From Oscillospiraceae bacterium (GTDB lineage Bacteria > Bacillota > Clostridia > Oscillospirales > Oscillospiraceae), in NCBI GenBank assembly GCA_017516065.1, contig JAFWDQ010000006.1, positions 104,711 through 168,710 of the forward strand: a stretch of DNA of 64,000 nt, written 5' to 3'. The translations under genes were made by a program, and so were the position numbers. Shown piece after piece: positions 1 to 9,317 of this stretch (the stretch's first letter is position 1; each line of letters begins with the position of its first letter). The notes under the pieces were generated by a model. That model worked only from the letters and a program-made list of their open reading frames with translations, did not search any database and was not told where the DNA came from.

Positions 1-345
1 GTGACCTTGCCGCTGCCGGCCCATCGGACGTTCAACGCGGACCTGCACACCCGCATCGCGGCCATTCAGGCTCATCACCGGGACCGCTGTACGGAGGTGC
101 TGCGTATTTTGGACGCGGAGGGACCCATGATGGCCTACGATCTGACGGGTCGGATGACGTGGAAGATCCGCTGCCGGAGCTGGGAGGAATTCCCCCTGGC
201 CCAGAAGTGGTTTGCCATGGGCGAGGCCCTGGCGCATCTGGAATACCTCATCGCCCTGGGGAAGGTGGAGCGCACCCTCAATGGGCTCCACTGTCACTAT
301 ATGAGAGTTCCGGAGCAAAACCGGAAAAATGTTGACAGAAAATAG
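1..345 (+). CDS. C-terminal part of an MBL-fold metallo-hydrolase (5' end outside the window)
   Basis: The frame is open to the window edge, so the gene very probably begins upstream; the GTG at base 1 is not trusted as a start. The visible 114 residues begin with a PAHR motif like the last metal-site loop of metallo-beta-lactamase-fold hydrolases. An HHRDRC stretch and a helical segment ending EALAHLEYLIALGKVER follow, which is the pattern of the small winged-helix domain (BLACT_WH) at the end of the LACTB2-like family. Those enzymes are cytoplasmic hydrolases, some acting on thioesters or RNA; the substrate here is unknown. The stop lies at 343-345, inside the spacer of the metK promoter. 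Family fairly sure, function not. Confidence 0.6.
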   Translation: MTLPLPAHRTFNADLHTRIAAIQAHHRDRCTEVLRILDAEGPMMAYDLTGRMTWKIRCRSWEEFPLAQKWFAMGEALAHLEYLIALGKVERTLNGLHCHYMRVPEQNRKNVDRK

Positions 346-360
346 TACATATGATACACT
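332..360 (+). promoter_or_regulatory. Sigma-A type promoter of metK
   Basis: TTGACA at 332-337, a 17-base spacer and TACACT at 355-360. The expected start of transcription near 367 lies just ahead of the SAM-I riboswitch. The -35 box lies inside the last codons of the upstream gene. Confidence 0.65.
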
Positions 361-389
361 GTCTTAAATGTCCGAGACAACTTAACAGC

Positions 390-488
390 CTTATCAAGAG
401 TGGTGGAGGGATCGGCCCTGTGAAGCCCGGCAACCTGTCCGGAGGACAAGGTGCCAAATCCGGCGGTTGAACGTATCGAAAGATGAGG
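390..488 (+). ncRNA. SAM-I (S-box) riboswitch aptamer
   Basis: The leader carries the S-box signature in order: CTTATCAAGAG at 390-400, GGTGGAGGGA, a GGCCCTGTGAAGCCCGGCAACC block (CCCGGCAACC the most conserved part), and AAAGATGAG closing the P1 helix near 480-488. S-box RNAs bind S-adenosylmethionine and stop transcription when it is plentiful. The next gene is metK, which makes the ligand, so this is feedback control of SAM synthesis. Confidence 0.93.
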
Positions 489-503
489 AACAGAGGATTC
501 CGA

Positions 504-535
504 AACGCGCTCCGCCTGTTGGAGCGCGTTTTTTT
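504..535 (+). terminator. Rho-independent terminator of the SAM riboswitch
   Basis: Ten-base arms AACGCGCTCC and GGAGCGCGTT flank a 7-base loop and run into a T tract. It lies between the aptamer and metK, so it is the expression platform (the off state with SAM bound). Confidence 0.85.
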
Positions 536-592
536 AACAAGACTAGGATCATCAATAAAAAACATTCAAATATTTAGAGGAGTTGTTCAAAA

Positions 593-1777
<1,185 letters not shown>

Positions 1778-1827
1778 GCTTCAGAGTCAGGAACATTGTA
1801 TTTTAGCTGACAGGGAGGGGAGAGAGT

Positions 1828-2856
1828 ATGCCGCTTATCAGTGTGATCGTGCCGGTCTATAAGGCCGAGGCGACGCTGGACGACTGCGTCGGATCTGTAC
1901 TCAGACAGACGCTGACCGACTGGGAGATGATCCTGGTGGACGACTGTTCGCCGGACGGCAGCGGCGCTCTCTGCGACCGTTACGCACAGCAGGACCCGCG
2001 GATCACCGTGATCCACCAGCCGGTGAATCAGGGCGTTTCCGTGGCACGCAACGCCGGTCTGGCCAAGGCTGTCGCCCCGTGCATCGCTTTCCTCGACAGC
2101 GACGACTGGATGGAACCGGAGATGCTGGACACGCTGTTCAACGCCATGAAGACCAGCGGCGCGGACAGTGTCGGCTGCGCCCACTACAACGTCACCGGCC
2201 GGGGTCCGGAGGCCCCCCGTGTGAAGGAGGCCAGCTTCCTGCCTGCGGGCGTCTACGGTCCCGATGAGCTGCGGCAGAAGATCGTTCTGCCTTTGCTGAA
2301 GGACCGGGTCACCTCCATCGTCAACGGCTTTATCTGGCGCTTTCTCTATTCTGCCGATGTGATCCGGGAAGCGGGGATCACGTTCTCTGGCATCTACCTG
2401 GAGGACGAGGTCTTTCTCATCGACTACTTCTGCAACGCCAAACGGCTTGCCATGGTAGAGGAAGCATATATCAACTACTATATCAACCCCAACTCCGTCA
2501 CCCATCGTTATGTCAAGGACTTCCCCGATGTTTTCCGCCAGTCCCTCCAGGCGAAGCGGGAGCGGGTGGAGCGGTATGGTCTGACGGATTTGGGAGACTG
2601 GGAGGCGTCCACCTGCTGGGCGGGACTGCTGATCGGCGTTTCGAATCTCTATGCCCCCGGCAGTGGCTTTGAGGCCGGGGAGCGCCGTCAGCTGGTCCGG
2701 GAGCTGCTGGATCAGCCGGAGTTCCGGGAGGCCCGGCAGCGTCTGCACCCCAAGGGCGCCGGCCGTAACAAGCAGGTGGTCATCGATCTGCTGTGCAAGG
2801 ACAGGCTGTTCGTGCTGGACAGGCTCTACCGGGTCAAGAACAGAGGAGGCCGCTGA
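1828..2856 (+). CDS. Family 2 glycosyltransferase
   Basis: A GT-A fold sugar transferase of 342 residues. The N-terminus ISVIVPVYKAE starts the nucleotide-binding fold. DDCSPDGS follows at about 38-45, VSVARNAGL at about 72-80 and the DXD-type LDSDDW at about 91-96, which binds the metal and the sugar nucleotide. No membrane segment is obvious, so it probably acts at the inner face of the membrane on a lipid-linked acceptor. GGGAGGGGAGAG lies just upstream of the ATG. Its TGA overlaps the ATG of the next gene, an O-antigen-ligase-like protein, so the two are translationally coupled and probably build the same surface glycan. Donor and acceptor are unknown. Confidence 0.9.
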   Translation: MPLISVIVPVYKAEATLDDCVGSVLRQTLTDWEMILVDDCSPDGSGALCDRYAQQDPRITVIHQPVNQGVSVARNAGLAKAVAPCIAFLDSDDWMEPEMLDTLFNAMKTSGADSVGCAHYNVTGRGPEAPRVKEASFLPAGVYGPDELRQKIVLPLLKDRVTSIVNGFIWRFLYSADVIREAGITFSGIYLEDEVFLIDYFCNAKRLAMVEEAYINYYINPNSVTHRYVKDFPDVFRQSLQAKRERVERYGLTDLGDWEASTCWAGLLIGVSNLYAPGSGFEAGERRQLVRELLDQPEFREARQRLHPKGAGRNKQVVIDLLCKDRLFVLDRLYRVKNRGGR

Positions 2857-4388
2857 TGAAACAGGCAAGAGAGAGTCTCTGCTGGCGCGGTATCCGAGGC
2901 ACGGGCCTGTGGATCGGACGCCGGTATCAGAGCGGCTGTGTGGCCGCCTTCTTCCGCTGGCTGGGCGGCTGGATCAACGCCATCTGGCGGGGCAGCGCCA
3001 TCCGGCGCGCCATCGTTCACAACGGCGCTGTGGCCCGAAGCTGGGAGAGCAGCATCTTTTGCCGGATCCTGACGGAGATCGTGAACTTCGTCTCCAGCAT
3101 CGCCTATGTGCTGTACCCGGTCTTGCGCGGCAGTGTGGTCTGGAAATTTTTCTGCGCTCTGGACCGCCAGCTCTATGTACTGATATCCTGGGTCATCCTG
3201 GCCCTGCTGGTGGTGCCCAACGACAACTGGAACAATACCTACAGCTTTGCCGCTGTGCTGATCTTCTGGTTCATTGCCTCCGTTGCGGTGCGGAAGGATC
3301 AGCGGTTCCGGTTCAAGCTCAGCGAGCTGACGCCCTGGACGGTGGCGTTCGCCTTTTTCGTATGTCTCTCCTGCGTTTTCTCCGTCTCGCGGTCCGACAG
3401 CGTGCGTTACCTCTGTTTCCACATGACGTGCATGCTGCTGGTGATCCTGTGCGTGACGGTGATCGAAAAGACACGTCAGCTGGTACGGCTGGATATTTTC
3501 GCCATGTTCGGCCTCATCGCCGCCTCCGGCTGTGCCTGGTATCAGAAGATCACCGGCGTGGAGGTGGACGAAATGATGGTGGACCTCACCGTCAATCAGG
3601 ACACCCCGGGCCGTGTCTTCTCGTTCTTTGAAAACCCCAACGCCTTCGGCATCGTCATCGTGATGCTGCTGCCCATCGCTCTTGCGCTGCTGATCCGCAG
3701 CAAATCCTTCTGGGTTCGGCTGCTGGCGGTGGTTGCGATCCTGAGCTCCTTCCCGGCGCTGATGATGACCTATTCCCGGGGCGCCTGGGTAGGCCTTGCC
3801 GTGGCGCTGGTGCTGTTCTTCATCATCCAGTGGCCGAAGCTGACGCCGCTTCTGATCCTGCTGTGTCTGCTGGCGCTTCCGGCTATGCCGGACACGATCC
3901 TTCACCGGGTGTTCTCCATGCTCAACTCCACAGACTCCTCGGTGAACAGCCGGATCCCGGTATACAAGGCCATGCTGGGCCTGATCCGGGAGCACCCCAT
4001 CACCGGTGTGGGCCTGGGCAGCGACGCGGTACGTTCCGCTATTGCCAGCAGCGGGCACTACCACTCCACTACGCTGTTCGTCCACGGCCATGACATCTAT
4101 CTGCAGATCTGGGCGGAGACCGGCATATTCGGACTGATCACATTCCTGGGCGCCATGTTCACCGCCATCCGGGACGGCATGCGGGTCATCGTATGCAGAA
4201 AGGCCCAGCCGATGCTGCGCTCTCTCACCGCCGCCGGGGTCTCAGGCCTTGCGGGAACGCTGGTGTTCTCCATTGCCGACTATCCCTGGAGTTATCCCCG
4301 GGTGATGACGATCTTCTGGCTGATGTTTGCCATGCTGCTTACCGCGATCCGTCTGGCGAAGCGTGAGGCGGACGGGGAAGAGGTATAA
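2856..4388 (+). CDS. O-antigen ligase / Wzy_C family polytopic membrane protein
   Basis: A 510-residue integral membrane protein with about ten or more hydrophobic segments after a basic N-terminal region of about 80 residues. Family motifs are TYSRGAW (about 306), HPITGVGLG (about 380) and a periplasm-side loop with HDIYLQIWAETGIFGL (about 410), as in WaaL/Wzy ligases and polymerases. In Gram-positive bacteria such proteins polymerise or transfer lipid-linked glycans to the wall or to a secondary wall polymer. I chose the ATG at 2856, which overlaps the preceding stop as ATGA and follows AGAGGAGG. An upstream in-frame ATG would fall inside the glycosyltransferase. The exact reaction is inferred. 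Confidence 0.85.
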   Translation: MKQARESLCWRGIRGTGLWIGRRYQSGCVAAFFRWLGGWINAIWRGSAIRRAIVHNGAVARSWESSIFCRILTEIVNFVSSIAYVLYPVLRGSVVWKFFCALDRQLYVLISWVILALLVVPNDNWNNTYSFAAVLIFWFIASVAVRKDQRFRFKLSELTPWTVAFAFFVCLSCVFSVSRSDSVRYLCFHMTCMLLVILCVTVIEKTRQLVRLDIFAMFGLIAASGCAWYQKITGVEVDEMMVDLTVNQDTPGRVFSFFENPNAFGIVIVMLLPIALALLIRSKSFWVRLLAVVAILSSFPALMMTYSRGAWVGLAVALVLFFIIQWPKLTPLLILLCLLALPAMPDTILHRVFSMLNSTDSSVNSRIPVYKAMLGLIREHPITGVGLGSDAVRSAIASSGHYHSTTLFVHGHDIYLQIWAETGIFGLITFLGAMFTAIRDGMRVIVCRKAQPMLRSLTAAGVSGLAGTLVFSIADYPWSYPRVMTIFWLMFAMLLTAIRLAKREADGEEV

Positions 4389-4461
4389 GTCTGAAGACGG
4401 AGAGAAAACGGATAGTCCGGCGGCAGCAGTCCCCGGCTTGCATTAGAGAGGGAGATAGTTC

Positions 4462-5283
4462 ATGCAAATTATTCTCGGCGTTGATCTGGGCGGGTCCACC
4501 ACGAAGCTGGTGGGTCTTGACCCGGCGGGAAAACCTCTTGGAGCGCTGCAGATCAGCGCGTCCCGGCCGGAGGCATCGGCCTGCGGTGCGGTGGGCACCT
4601 TCCTGCTGGAACAGAATCTTTCTCTGGATGCCATCAGCTGTATCGCCGTCACAGGCGTAGGTGCATCCGTCCTGCCCCCGTCCATCTACGGGATCCCCGT
4701 CCGGGAGATCCCGGAGTTTACAGCCATCGGCCGGGGCGGTCTGATCCTGTCCGGCCTCAGGGAGGCGCTGGTGGTCAGTATGGGCACAGGCACCGCCTTT
4801 GTCCGTGCCTCGGAGGAGAACGGGTTCTCTCATATCGGCGGCAGCGGCGTGGGCGGCGGCACCATTTCCGGCCTCTGCGGCCGGCTGGCCGGCGTACGTC
4901 ACTTTGACTCCGTCTGCACCATGGCGCGGCGCGGCCGGCTGGAGCAGGTGGACCTGATGGTCGATGAAATCTTCAAGCAGGGGAACATCCAGACCCTGCC
5001 CTCCCATCTGACGGCGGCGAATTTCGGCAAGTGGTCCGATACGGCTACGGCGGACGACACCGCGCTGGGCGTGCTGAATCTGGTATTCCAGACCATCGGC
5101 ATGCTTGCGGTCTTTGCCTGTCGGAACGACACGGTAAAGGATGTCGTCCTTGTGGGGGCCCTGACCTCCATTGTGGACATTTTATCCACCTTTGACCAGC
5201 TCTCAGAGCTCCACGGCGTCCGGTTCATCGTGCCGGACAAGGCCGTCTACGCCACCGCTTTAGGGGCGGCAATGAGCATCTGA
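4462..5283 (+). CDS. coaW: Type II pantothenate kinase
   Basis: Phosphorylates pantothenate with ATP, the first step of coenzyme A synthesis. The 273 residues have the ASKHA fold: the phosphate-1 loop LGVDLGGSTTKLVG at the start, AVTGVGAS at about 55-62, and VSMGTGTAFVRA with GGSGVGGGT at about 110-135. This pattern is that of the eukaryote-like/staphylococcal type II kinases, not CoaA or CoaX. Type II enzymes are typically poorly inhibited by CoA. The start follows GAGAGGGAGA. A Rho-independent terminator follows at 5292-5322. It stands alone between the glycan genes and rex. Confidence 0.88.
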   Translation: MQIILGVDLGGSTTKLVGLDPAGKPLGALQISASRPEASACGAVGTFLLEQNLSLDAISCIAVTGVGASVLPPSIYGIPVREIPEFTAIGRGGLILSGLREALVVSMGTGTAFVRASEENGFSHIGGSGVGGGTISGLCGRLAGVRHFDSVCTMARRGRLEQVDLMVDEIFKQGNIQTLPSHLTAANFGKWSDTATADDTALGVLNLVFQTIGMLAVFACRNDTVKDVVLVGALTSIVDILSTFDQLSELHGVRFIVPDKAVYATALGAAMSI

Positions 5284-5291
5284 AGGCCCCG

Positions 5292-5322
5292 GGCGCACGG
5301 AACATTCCGTGCGCCTGTTTTG
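5292..5322 (+). terminator. Rho-independent terminator after coaW
   Basis: Perfect 10-base arms GGCGCACGGA / TCCGTGCGCC around a 4-base loop, followed by TGTTTTGT. Confidence 0.75.
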
Positions 5323-5345
5323 TGTCGAAAGGCCCCAACCGCAGT

Positions 5346-5374
5346 TTGACGGCGGGATCAATCTTTGTTATAAT
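5346..5374 (+). promoter_or_regulatory. Sigma-A promoter of rex
   Basis: TTGACG at 5346-5351, a 17-base spacer and a perfect TATAAT at 5369-5374. This placement also rules out the longer in-frame start at 5309, which would lie upstream of the promoter. Confidence 0.8.
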
Positions 5375-5434
5375 TACATATCCAAATATATGCCGTTCCG
5401 CCCGGCAAGGGACGGACACAGGAGAGGATCTGCC

Positions 5435-6082
5435 ATGAAACGCGACAAGCACATATCGGAGGCCGTGATCCGGCGCCTGCCGCGCTATTACCGGCATCTG
5501 GACAACCTGCACTACGACGGCATCACCCGCATCTCATCCCAGAAACTTGCGGACGTGCTGGGCTGTACCGCTTCTCAGATCCGGCAGGATCTGAGCTGTT
5601 TCGGAGAGTTCGGACAGCAGGGATACGGCTACAACGTCTCCAGACTGCGGGCGGAGATCGCATCCATACTCGGCATGGATCGTGGACGGCACTGTGTCGT
5701 CGTAGGCATGGGCAACCTGGGCCGCGCGCTGGTGCGGAATTTCCCGTTTTCCGCCAACGGATTTATTTTGGACGCCGGCTTCGACCTGATCGAGGATCAG
5801 GAGGGAAAGAACACCTTTGGCCTGCCGGTCTATCCTGCGGAGGACCTGGAGCGGCATCTGGCCCGCCTCAAGCCCGACGTGGCGGTGCTGGTGACGCCCC
5901 GGAGCGTGGCCTCCCAGATGGCCAACCGCCTGGTGACCGCCGGGATCAAGGGGATTTGGAATTTCACCAATATCGAGCTGAACATCGATGAACCGGAAAA
6001 GGTGATTCTGGAAAACGTGCATTTTTCTGACAGTCTGCTGTCGCTCAGCTATCGGATCACGGCGGAGGAGCTGAAAAAATGA
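5435..6082 (+). CDS. rex: Redox-sensing transcriptional repressor Rex
   Basis: A 215-residue homodimeric repressor that reads the NADH/NAD+ ratio. The N-terminal winged helix (about 1-80) contains the recognition part KLADVLGCTASQIRQDLSCFG, with RQDLS typical of Rex. A Rossmann domain follows, with VVVGMGNLGRAL at about 89-100 for dinucleotide binding. The C-terminal helix swaps between subunits in the family. The ATG at 5435 follows AGGAGAGG and lies about 54 bases after the predicted transcription start. The stop overlaps the ATG of the SLH protein as ATGA. Rex usually represses fermentation and NADH-recycling genes; I did not identify a Rex operator in this window. Confidence 0.94.
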   Translation: MKRDKHISEAVIRRLPRYYRHLDNLHYDGITRISSQKLADVLGCTASQIRQDLSCFGEFGQQGYGYNVSRLRAEIASILGMDRGRHCVVVGMGNLGRALVRNFPFSANGFILDAGFDLIEDQEGKNTFGLPVYPAEDLERHLARLKPDVAVLVTPRSVASQMANRLVTAGIKGIWNFTNIELNIDEPEKVILENVHFSDSLLSLSYRITAEELKK

Positions 6083-7218
6083 AGCGATGGATCGTGATTT
6101 TCGGGATCGTGGTTCTGGCGGTCGTTTTGGGCGTCGCCGCAGTTTCTTACGGCGGCACGGCTGCGGATCCGCTGATCTCTGAGTCATATCTGGAGGGCAC
6201 CTATCAGCCGGAGCTCATGTCCCGGATAGAGGGGCAGATCGACACCGCGCTGGAGGATGTCTATGAAAGCGTGCTGGCACAGGCCGGGGACCTCCGGCCT
6301 ACCTCCGAAGACGAGCGGGACGACGCCTATTACAGCGACGTTTTCCGGGACCTCCGGTTCAAAAAGGGCGATGAGATCTCCGGGTCTCTGGGTGCCGGCT
6401 TCCTGCTACTGGCCGGCTCGGCGCAGTTCCGGTTCGATTCCGGCGCAGTGATCGACGTCAGCCAGGGGGAAGAGGCTGCCAGCGGCGCGGCACTGCTGAC
6501 TGATCACCGCTATATGGTGGCGGAGGATACCCGGGCCACGGTGTTGATCACCTCCGACACGGCAGTACTGTCCGTGAATGGCTATTACAGCACGACTTTG
6601 AGTTCCGAAACGGACTATAACGCTCTGGCCGACGCCCTGAAGGAGCTGGGCTTATTCCGGGGCAGTGATACGCCCTACGGCTCCGGCTATGCGCTGGAGG
6701 AGCAGCCCACCCGGATCCAGGGCCTCGTCATGTTCCTGCGTCTGCTGGGGGAGGAGGAGGCCGCGCTGGCCTGCACGGAGGAGAATCCCTTTGTGGATAC
6801 CGATCCCTGGTGTGAGCCGTATCTTGCCTATGCCTACGCCAAAGGCTACACCAACGGAACGGACCTGAGCCGCGGCATTTTTTCCCCGTCGGAGCCCATT
6901 ACGGCAGCCCAGTACCTGACGTTTCTGCTCCGGGCGCTGGGTTACAGCGACGACGGCTCCGAGGAGGCGGATTTCACCTGGGATCAGGCTCTGACGGCGG
7001 CGTTCCGCTTCGGCGTGCTGACCTCCGAGGAGCGCAAGATGCTGGATTCCACCACCTTCACGCGCGCCCAGATGGTCTACGTCTCCTGGTTCGGTCTCCA
7101 GGCCCGGTGCAAGGGCACCAGCGGTACGACGGCCATGCAGCAGCTGATTGACAGCGGCGCGGTGACCGCCGACGCGGTGGCCAGGGTCCAGAACAGTCTG
7201 AACGTTTCTCGTCTGTGA
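6079..7218 (+). CDS. Membrane-anchored or secreted protein with S-layer homology (SLH) region
   Basis: A 379-residue extracytoplasmic protein. Residues 3-27 form an uncleaved or signal-type hydrophobic segment (IVIFGIVVLAVVLGVAAVSY). About 30-200 is an unrecognised region with a beta-rich stretch. About 215-350 resembles SLH repeats: NPFVDTDPWCEPYLAYAYAKGYTNG, then PSEPITAAQYLTFLLRALGY and a weaker third unit around FTRAQMVYVSW. SLH domains bind pyruvylated secondary wall polymer, and the window also encodes a CsaB-type ketal-pyruvyl transferase (16798-19023). It is translationally coupled to rex (4-base overlap), an uncommon pairing. A strong terminator follows. Confidence 0.75.
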   Translation: MKRWIVIFGIVVLAVVLGVAAVSYGGTAADPLISESYLEGTYQPELMSRIEGQIDTALEDVYESVLAQAGDLRPTSEDERDDAYYSDVFRDLRFKKGDEISGSLGAGFLLLAGSAQFRFDSGAVIDVSQGEEAASGAALLTDHRYMVAEDTRATVLITSDTAVLSVNGYYSTTLSSETDYNALADALKELGLFRGSDTPYGSGYALEEQPTRIQGLVMFLRLLGEEEAALACTEENPFVDTDPWCEPYLAYAYAKGYTNGTDLSRGIFSPSEPITAAQYLTFLLRALGYSDDGSEEADFTWDQALTAAFRFGVLTSEERKMLDSTTFTRAQMVYVSWFGLQARCKGTSGTTAMQQLIDSGAVTADAVARVQNSLNVSRL

Positions 7219-7223
7219 CGGAC

Positions 7224-7297
7224 CCGCATTGAGATGCGGCGCGTTTTGTGACAGCTAGAGGGCTCTGTTCTGAAAAGAACAGAGCCCTCTTTTTTTC
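7224..7297 (+). terminator. Double hairpin terminator after the rex-SLH operon
   Basis: A small CCGCAT/ATGCGG hairpin (7224-7239) precedes a perfect 14-base-pair stem, AGAGGGCTCTGTTC / GAACAGAGCCCTCT at 7257-7290, which runs into seven T. Confidence 0.9.
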
Positions 7298-7317
7298 AGG
7301 AAATACGGTGATTCCTC

Positions 7318-7346
7318 TTGACAGTCGTTAGGCACCTAACTATAAT
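7318..7346 (+). promoter_or_regulatory. Consensus promoter with a MarR-type operator in its spacer
   Basis: TTGACA at 7318-7323, 17 bases, TATAAT at 7341-7346: a perfect consensus. The spacer holds the inverted repeat GTTAGG-CA-CCTAAC at 7327-7340. This fits the TTAG-type palindromes bound by MarR dimers. Binding there would block RNA polymerase directly, so the downstream MarR gene is probably autorepressed together with the two pumps. Confidence 0.8.
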
Positions 7347-7399
7347 GATTTCTGGCGCCGTTTACCGGCGCTATAATGCGGGGAAAGGAGGCGGCGCCT

Positions 7400-7843
7400 G
7401 TGATACCGACGGATACGGAGCTGGCCCAGCTGCTGTTTCAGACGGCGCGGCGGGATAACTACGTTGCCATGCCGGAGGAACGGCATGACGCGGCGCTCTA
7501 CCTGGGGCAGTTTCGCTGCCTGCGGCAGCTCGCGCAGACGGACGGGATCAGCCAGCGCGCTCTGGCTGACGCGCTGCAGGTCCGGCCGTCTTCTCTCAGC
7601 GAAGTACTCTCCCGGCTTGCGCAGAAGGGCCTGGTGGAACGCAGGGCCTCTGAGACGGACCGGCGCAGCCTGCTGGTGTTTTTGACGGAGCAGGGGAGGG
7701 CGGCGCTGCAGAAGAGTGTGGATTTTCAGCGGCAGATCCATGCGGATATGTTCTCCGCTCTGTCAGAGGCTGAGAAGAGCCAGCTCTTCCGGCTTTTGAA
7801 AAAGGTTGAACGGCACGGGAAAAAGGAGGTCTTCCTGCCATGA
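7400..7843 (+). CDS. MarR family transcriptional regulator
   Basis: A 147-residue winged-helix dimer typical in length for MarR. The DNA-binding part is GISQRALADALQVRPSSLSEVLSRLAQKGLVERRASETDRRSLLVFLTEQG (about 45-95), ending with the family wing D(E)R. N- and C-terminal helices form the dimer. I prefer the GTG at 7400, eight bases after AAAGGAGG, over the in-frame ATG at 7376, which has no ribosome site. Its stop overlaps the first MFS gene (ATGA). The palindrome in its own promoter suggests autorepression lifted by a pump substrate. The ligand is unknown. Confidence 0.88.
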   Translation: MIPTDTELAQLLFQTARRDNYVAMPEERHDAALYLGQFRCLRQLAQTDGISQRALADALQVRPSSLSEVLSRLAQKGLVERRASETDRRSLLVFLTEQGRAALQKSVDFQRQIHADMFSALSEAEKSQLFRLLKKVERHGKKEVFLP

Positions 7844-9291
7844 CAAAGAGTGTAGAATTGACCGACAAACTGCGCAGGCTGATCTTCATCAATATCCTCA
7901 TCAGCGTGATCGCCTCTTCGATGCTGTCCACGGCGCTGGTCACGGCCCTGCCGGCGGTGATCCGGGACTTCCAGATCCCGGTGACCACGGGGCAGTGGAT
8001 CAGCAGCGGCTATACGCTGACCATGGGCATCATGATGCCGCTCACGGCGTTCCTCATCACCCGATTTTCCACACGGCGGCTTTATATCTTTGCCATTTTG
8101 CTGTTTATCGTGGGACTTGTCATCTGCATGCTCTCTCCGAACTTCCCTATCATGATGGTGGGCCGGGTCTGTCAGGCCAGCGGCAACGGCATTCTCACCG
8201 CCATGGCGCAGGTCATTCTGCTGTCCATCTATCCGCCGGAGCGCAAGGGCACCGTCATGGGCTGGTACGGCCTGTCCATCGGCGCCGCACCGGTGATCGC
8301 GCCTACGCTGGCCGGTCTGATCGTGGACTCCCACAGCTGGCGGCTGATCTTCCTGGCCGCGCTTGTGATCATGATGGTTTCCCTGATCTATGCCCTGTGC
8401 GTATTTAAGGACGTACTGGATACCCGGGAGTCGAGGTTCGACACGGCTTCCTTTGCGTTGAGCGTGCTGGCCTTCGGCGGCATCACTCTGGGCATCGGCA
8501 ATATCGGCGGCGTAGGCGATGCAAGGATCTCGGTGATACTGCCTCTGGTTGTCGGTATCGTGACCGCTGTGATCTTTGTGCGGCGGCAGCTGCGCAGCGA
8601 CGAGCCGTTTCTGGAGCTGCGTATTTTGAAATTCCATGACTATTCCGTCAGCGTCATCGGCAGTATGCTGCTCTATTTCATCATGAGCGGCTCCACCATC
8701 ATCCTGCCGATCTACGTCCAGATGATCCTGGGCCAGTCCGCCGTTCTCTCTGCGCTGGTGAACCTGCCCGGCACGCTGGCGATGGTGATCATCAGCCCCT
8801 TTGCCGGAAAGATCTTTGACAAGATGGGCATCAAGCCCCTGTTCCTGACGGGCGCGATCTTCACGCTGGTGAGCAACATGGCGATGGTATTCATCTCCAT
8901 GCACACCAGCGTCTGGGTCGTTGCCGCGTTCAACGTGGTCCGGTATCTTGCCATCGGATGTCTGCTCACACCGTTGATCACCTGGGGTGCCGGCGGCCTG
9001 GATAAATCCCTTACCGCCCACGCCACGGCCCTGCTGGCCTCTCTGCGCACGGTGGCCGGATCCATCGGCGCGGCGGTGTTTGTAGGGATCATGACTCTTG
9101 CACAGAACAACGCCGCGGCGCGGATGGGGGAGAACGCCCCCATCCACGGGATGAACGTCGCCTTCATATGGATGGCCGTCTTTACCGTTGCAATGCTGCT
9201 CCTCGCTGTCTTCGGTGTTCGGAGACAGAAGAAAATACCGACGCTGGCGACAGATCCCCTTCCGCCGCCGGATGACGAAGCGATCCAATAA
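7840..9291 (+). CDS. DHA2-family MFS multidrug efflux transporter (first copy)
   Basis: A 483-residue inner membrane antiporter with about 14 predicted membrane segments, as in the EmrB/QacA (DHA2) group. The first helix starts at about residue 17. GQWISSGYTLTMGIMMPLTAF (about 47-67) and the motif ALPAVIRDFQIP are typical of DHA2. GWYGLSIGAAPVIAPTLAGLI (about 140-160) matches the antiporter motif C region. It should expel lipophilic compounds using the proton gradient. It overlaps marR by 4 bases. The next gene is a close paralogue, so this is a tandem duplication. The substrate cannot be told from sequence. Confidence 0.9.
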   Translation: MTKSVELTDKLRRLIFINILISVIASSMLSTALVTALPAVIRDFQIPVTTGQWISSGYTLTMGIMMPLTAFLITRFSTRRLYIFAILLFIVGLVICMLSPNFPIMMVGRVCQASGNGILTAMAQVILLSIYPPERKGTVMGWYGLSIGAAPVIAPTLAGLIVDSHSWRLIFLAALVIMMVSLIYALCVFKDVLDTRESRFDTASFALSVLAFGGITLGIGNIGGVGDARISVILPLVVGIVTAVIFVRRQLRSDEPFLELRILKFHDYSVSVIGSMLLYFIMSGSTIILPIYVQMILGQSAVLSALVNLPGTLAMVIISPFAGKIFDKMGIKPLFLTGAIFTLVSNMAMVFISMHTSVWVVAAFNVVRYLAIGCLLTPLITWGAGGLDKSLTAHATALLASLRTVAGSIGAAVFVGIMTLAQNNAAARMGENAPIHGMNVAFIWMAVFTVAMLLLAVFGVRRQKKIPTLATDPLPPPDDEAIQ

Positions 9292-9317
9292 CACTGGAAA
9301 AAGGAGGCCGTTTCCCA

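Noticed and set aside
5309..5434. Upstream extension of Rex to an ATG at 5309
   Set aside because: The start would lie inside the coaW terminator and ahead of the TTGACG-17-TATAAT promoter.
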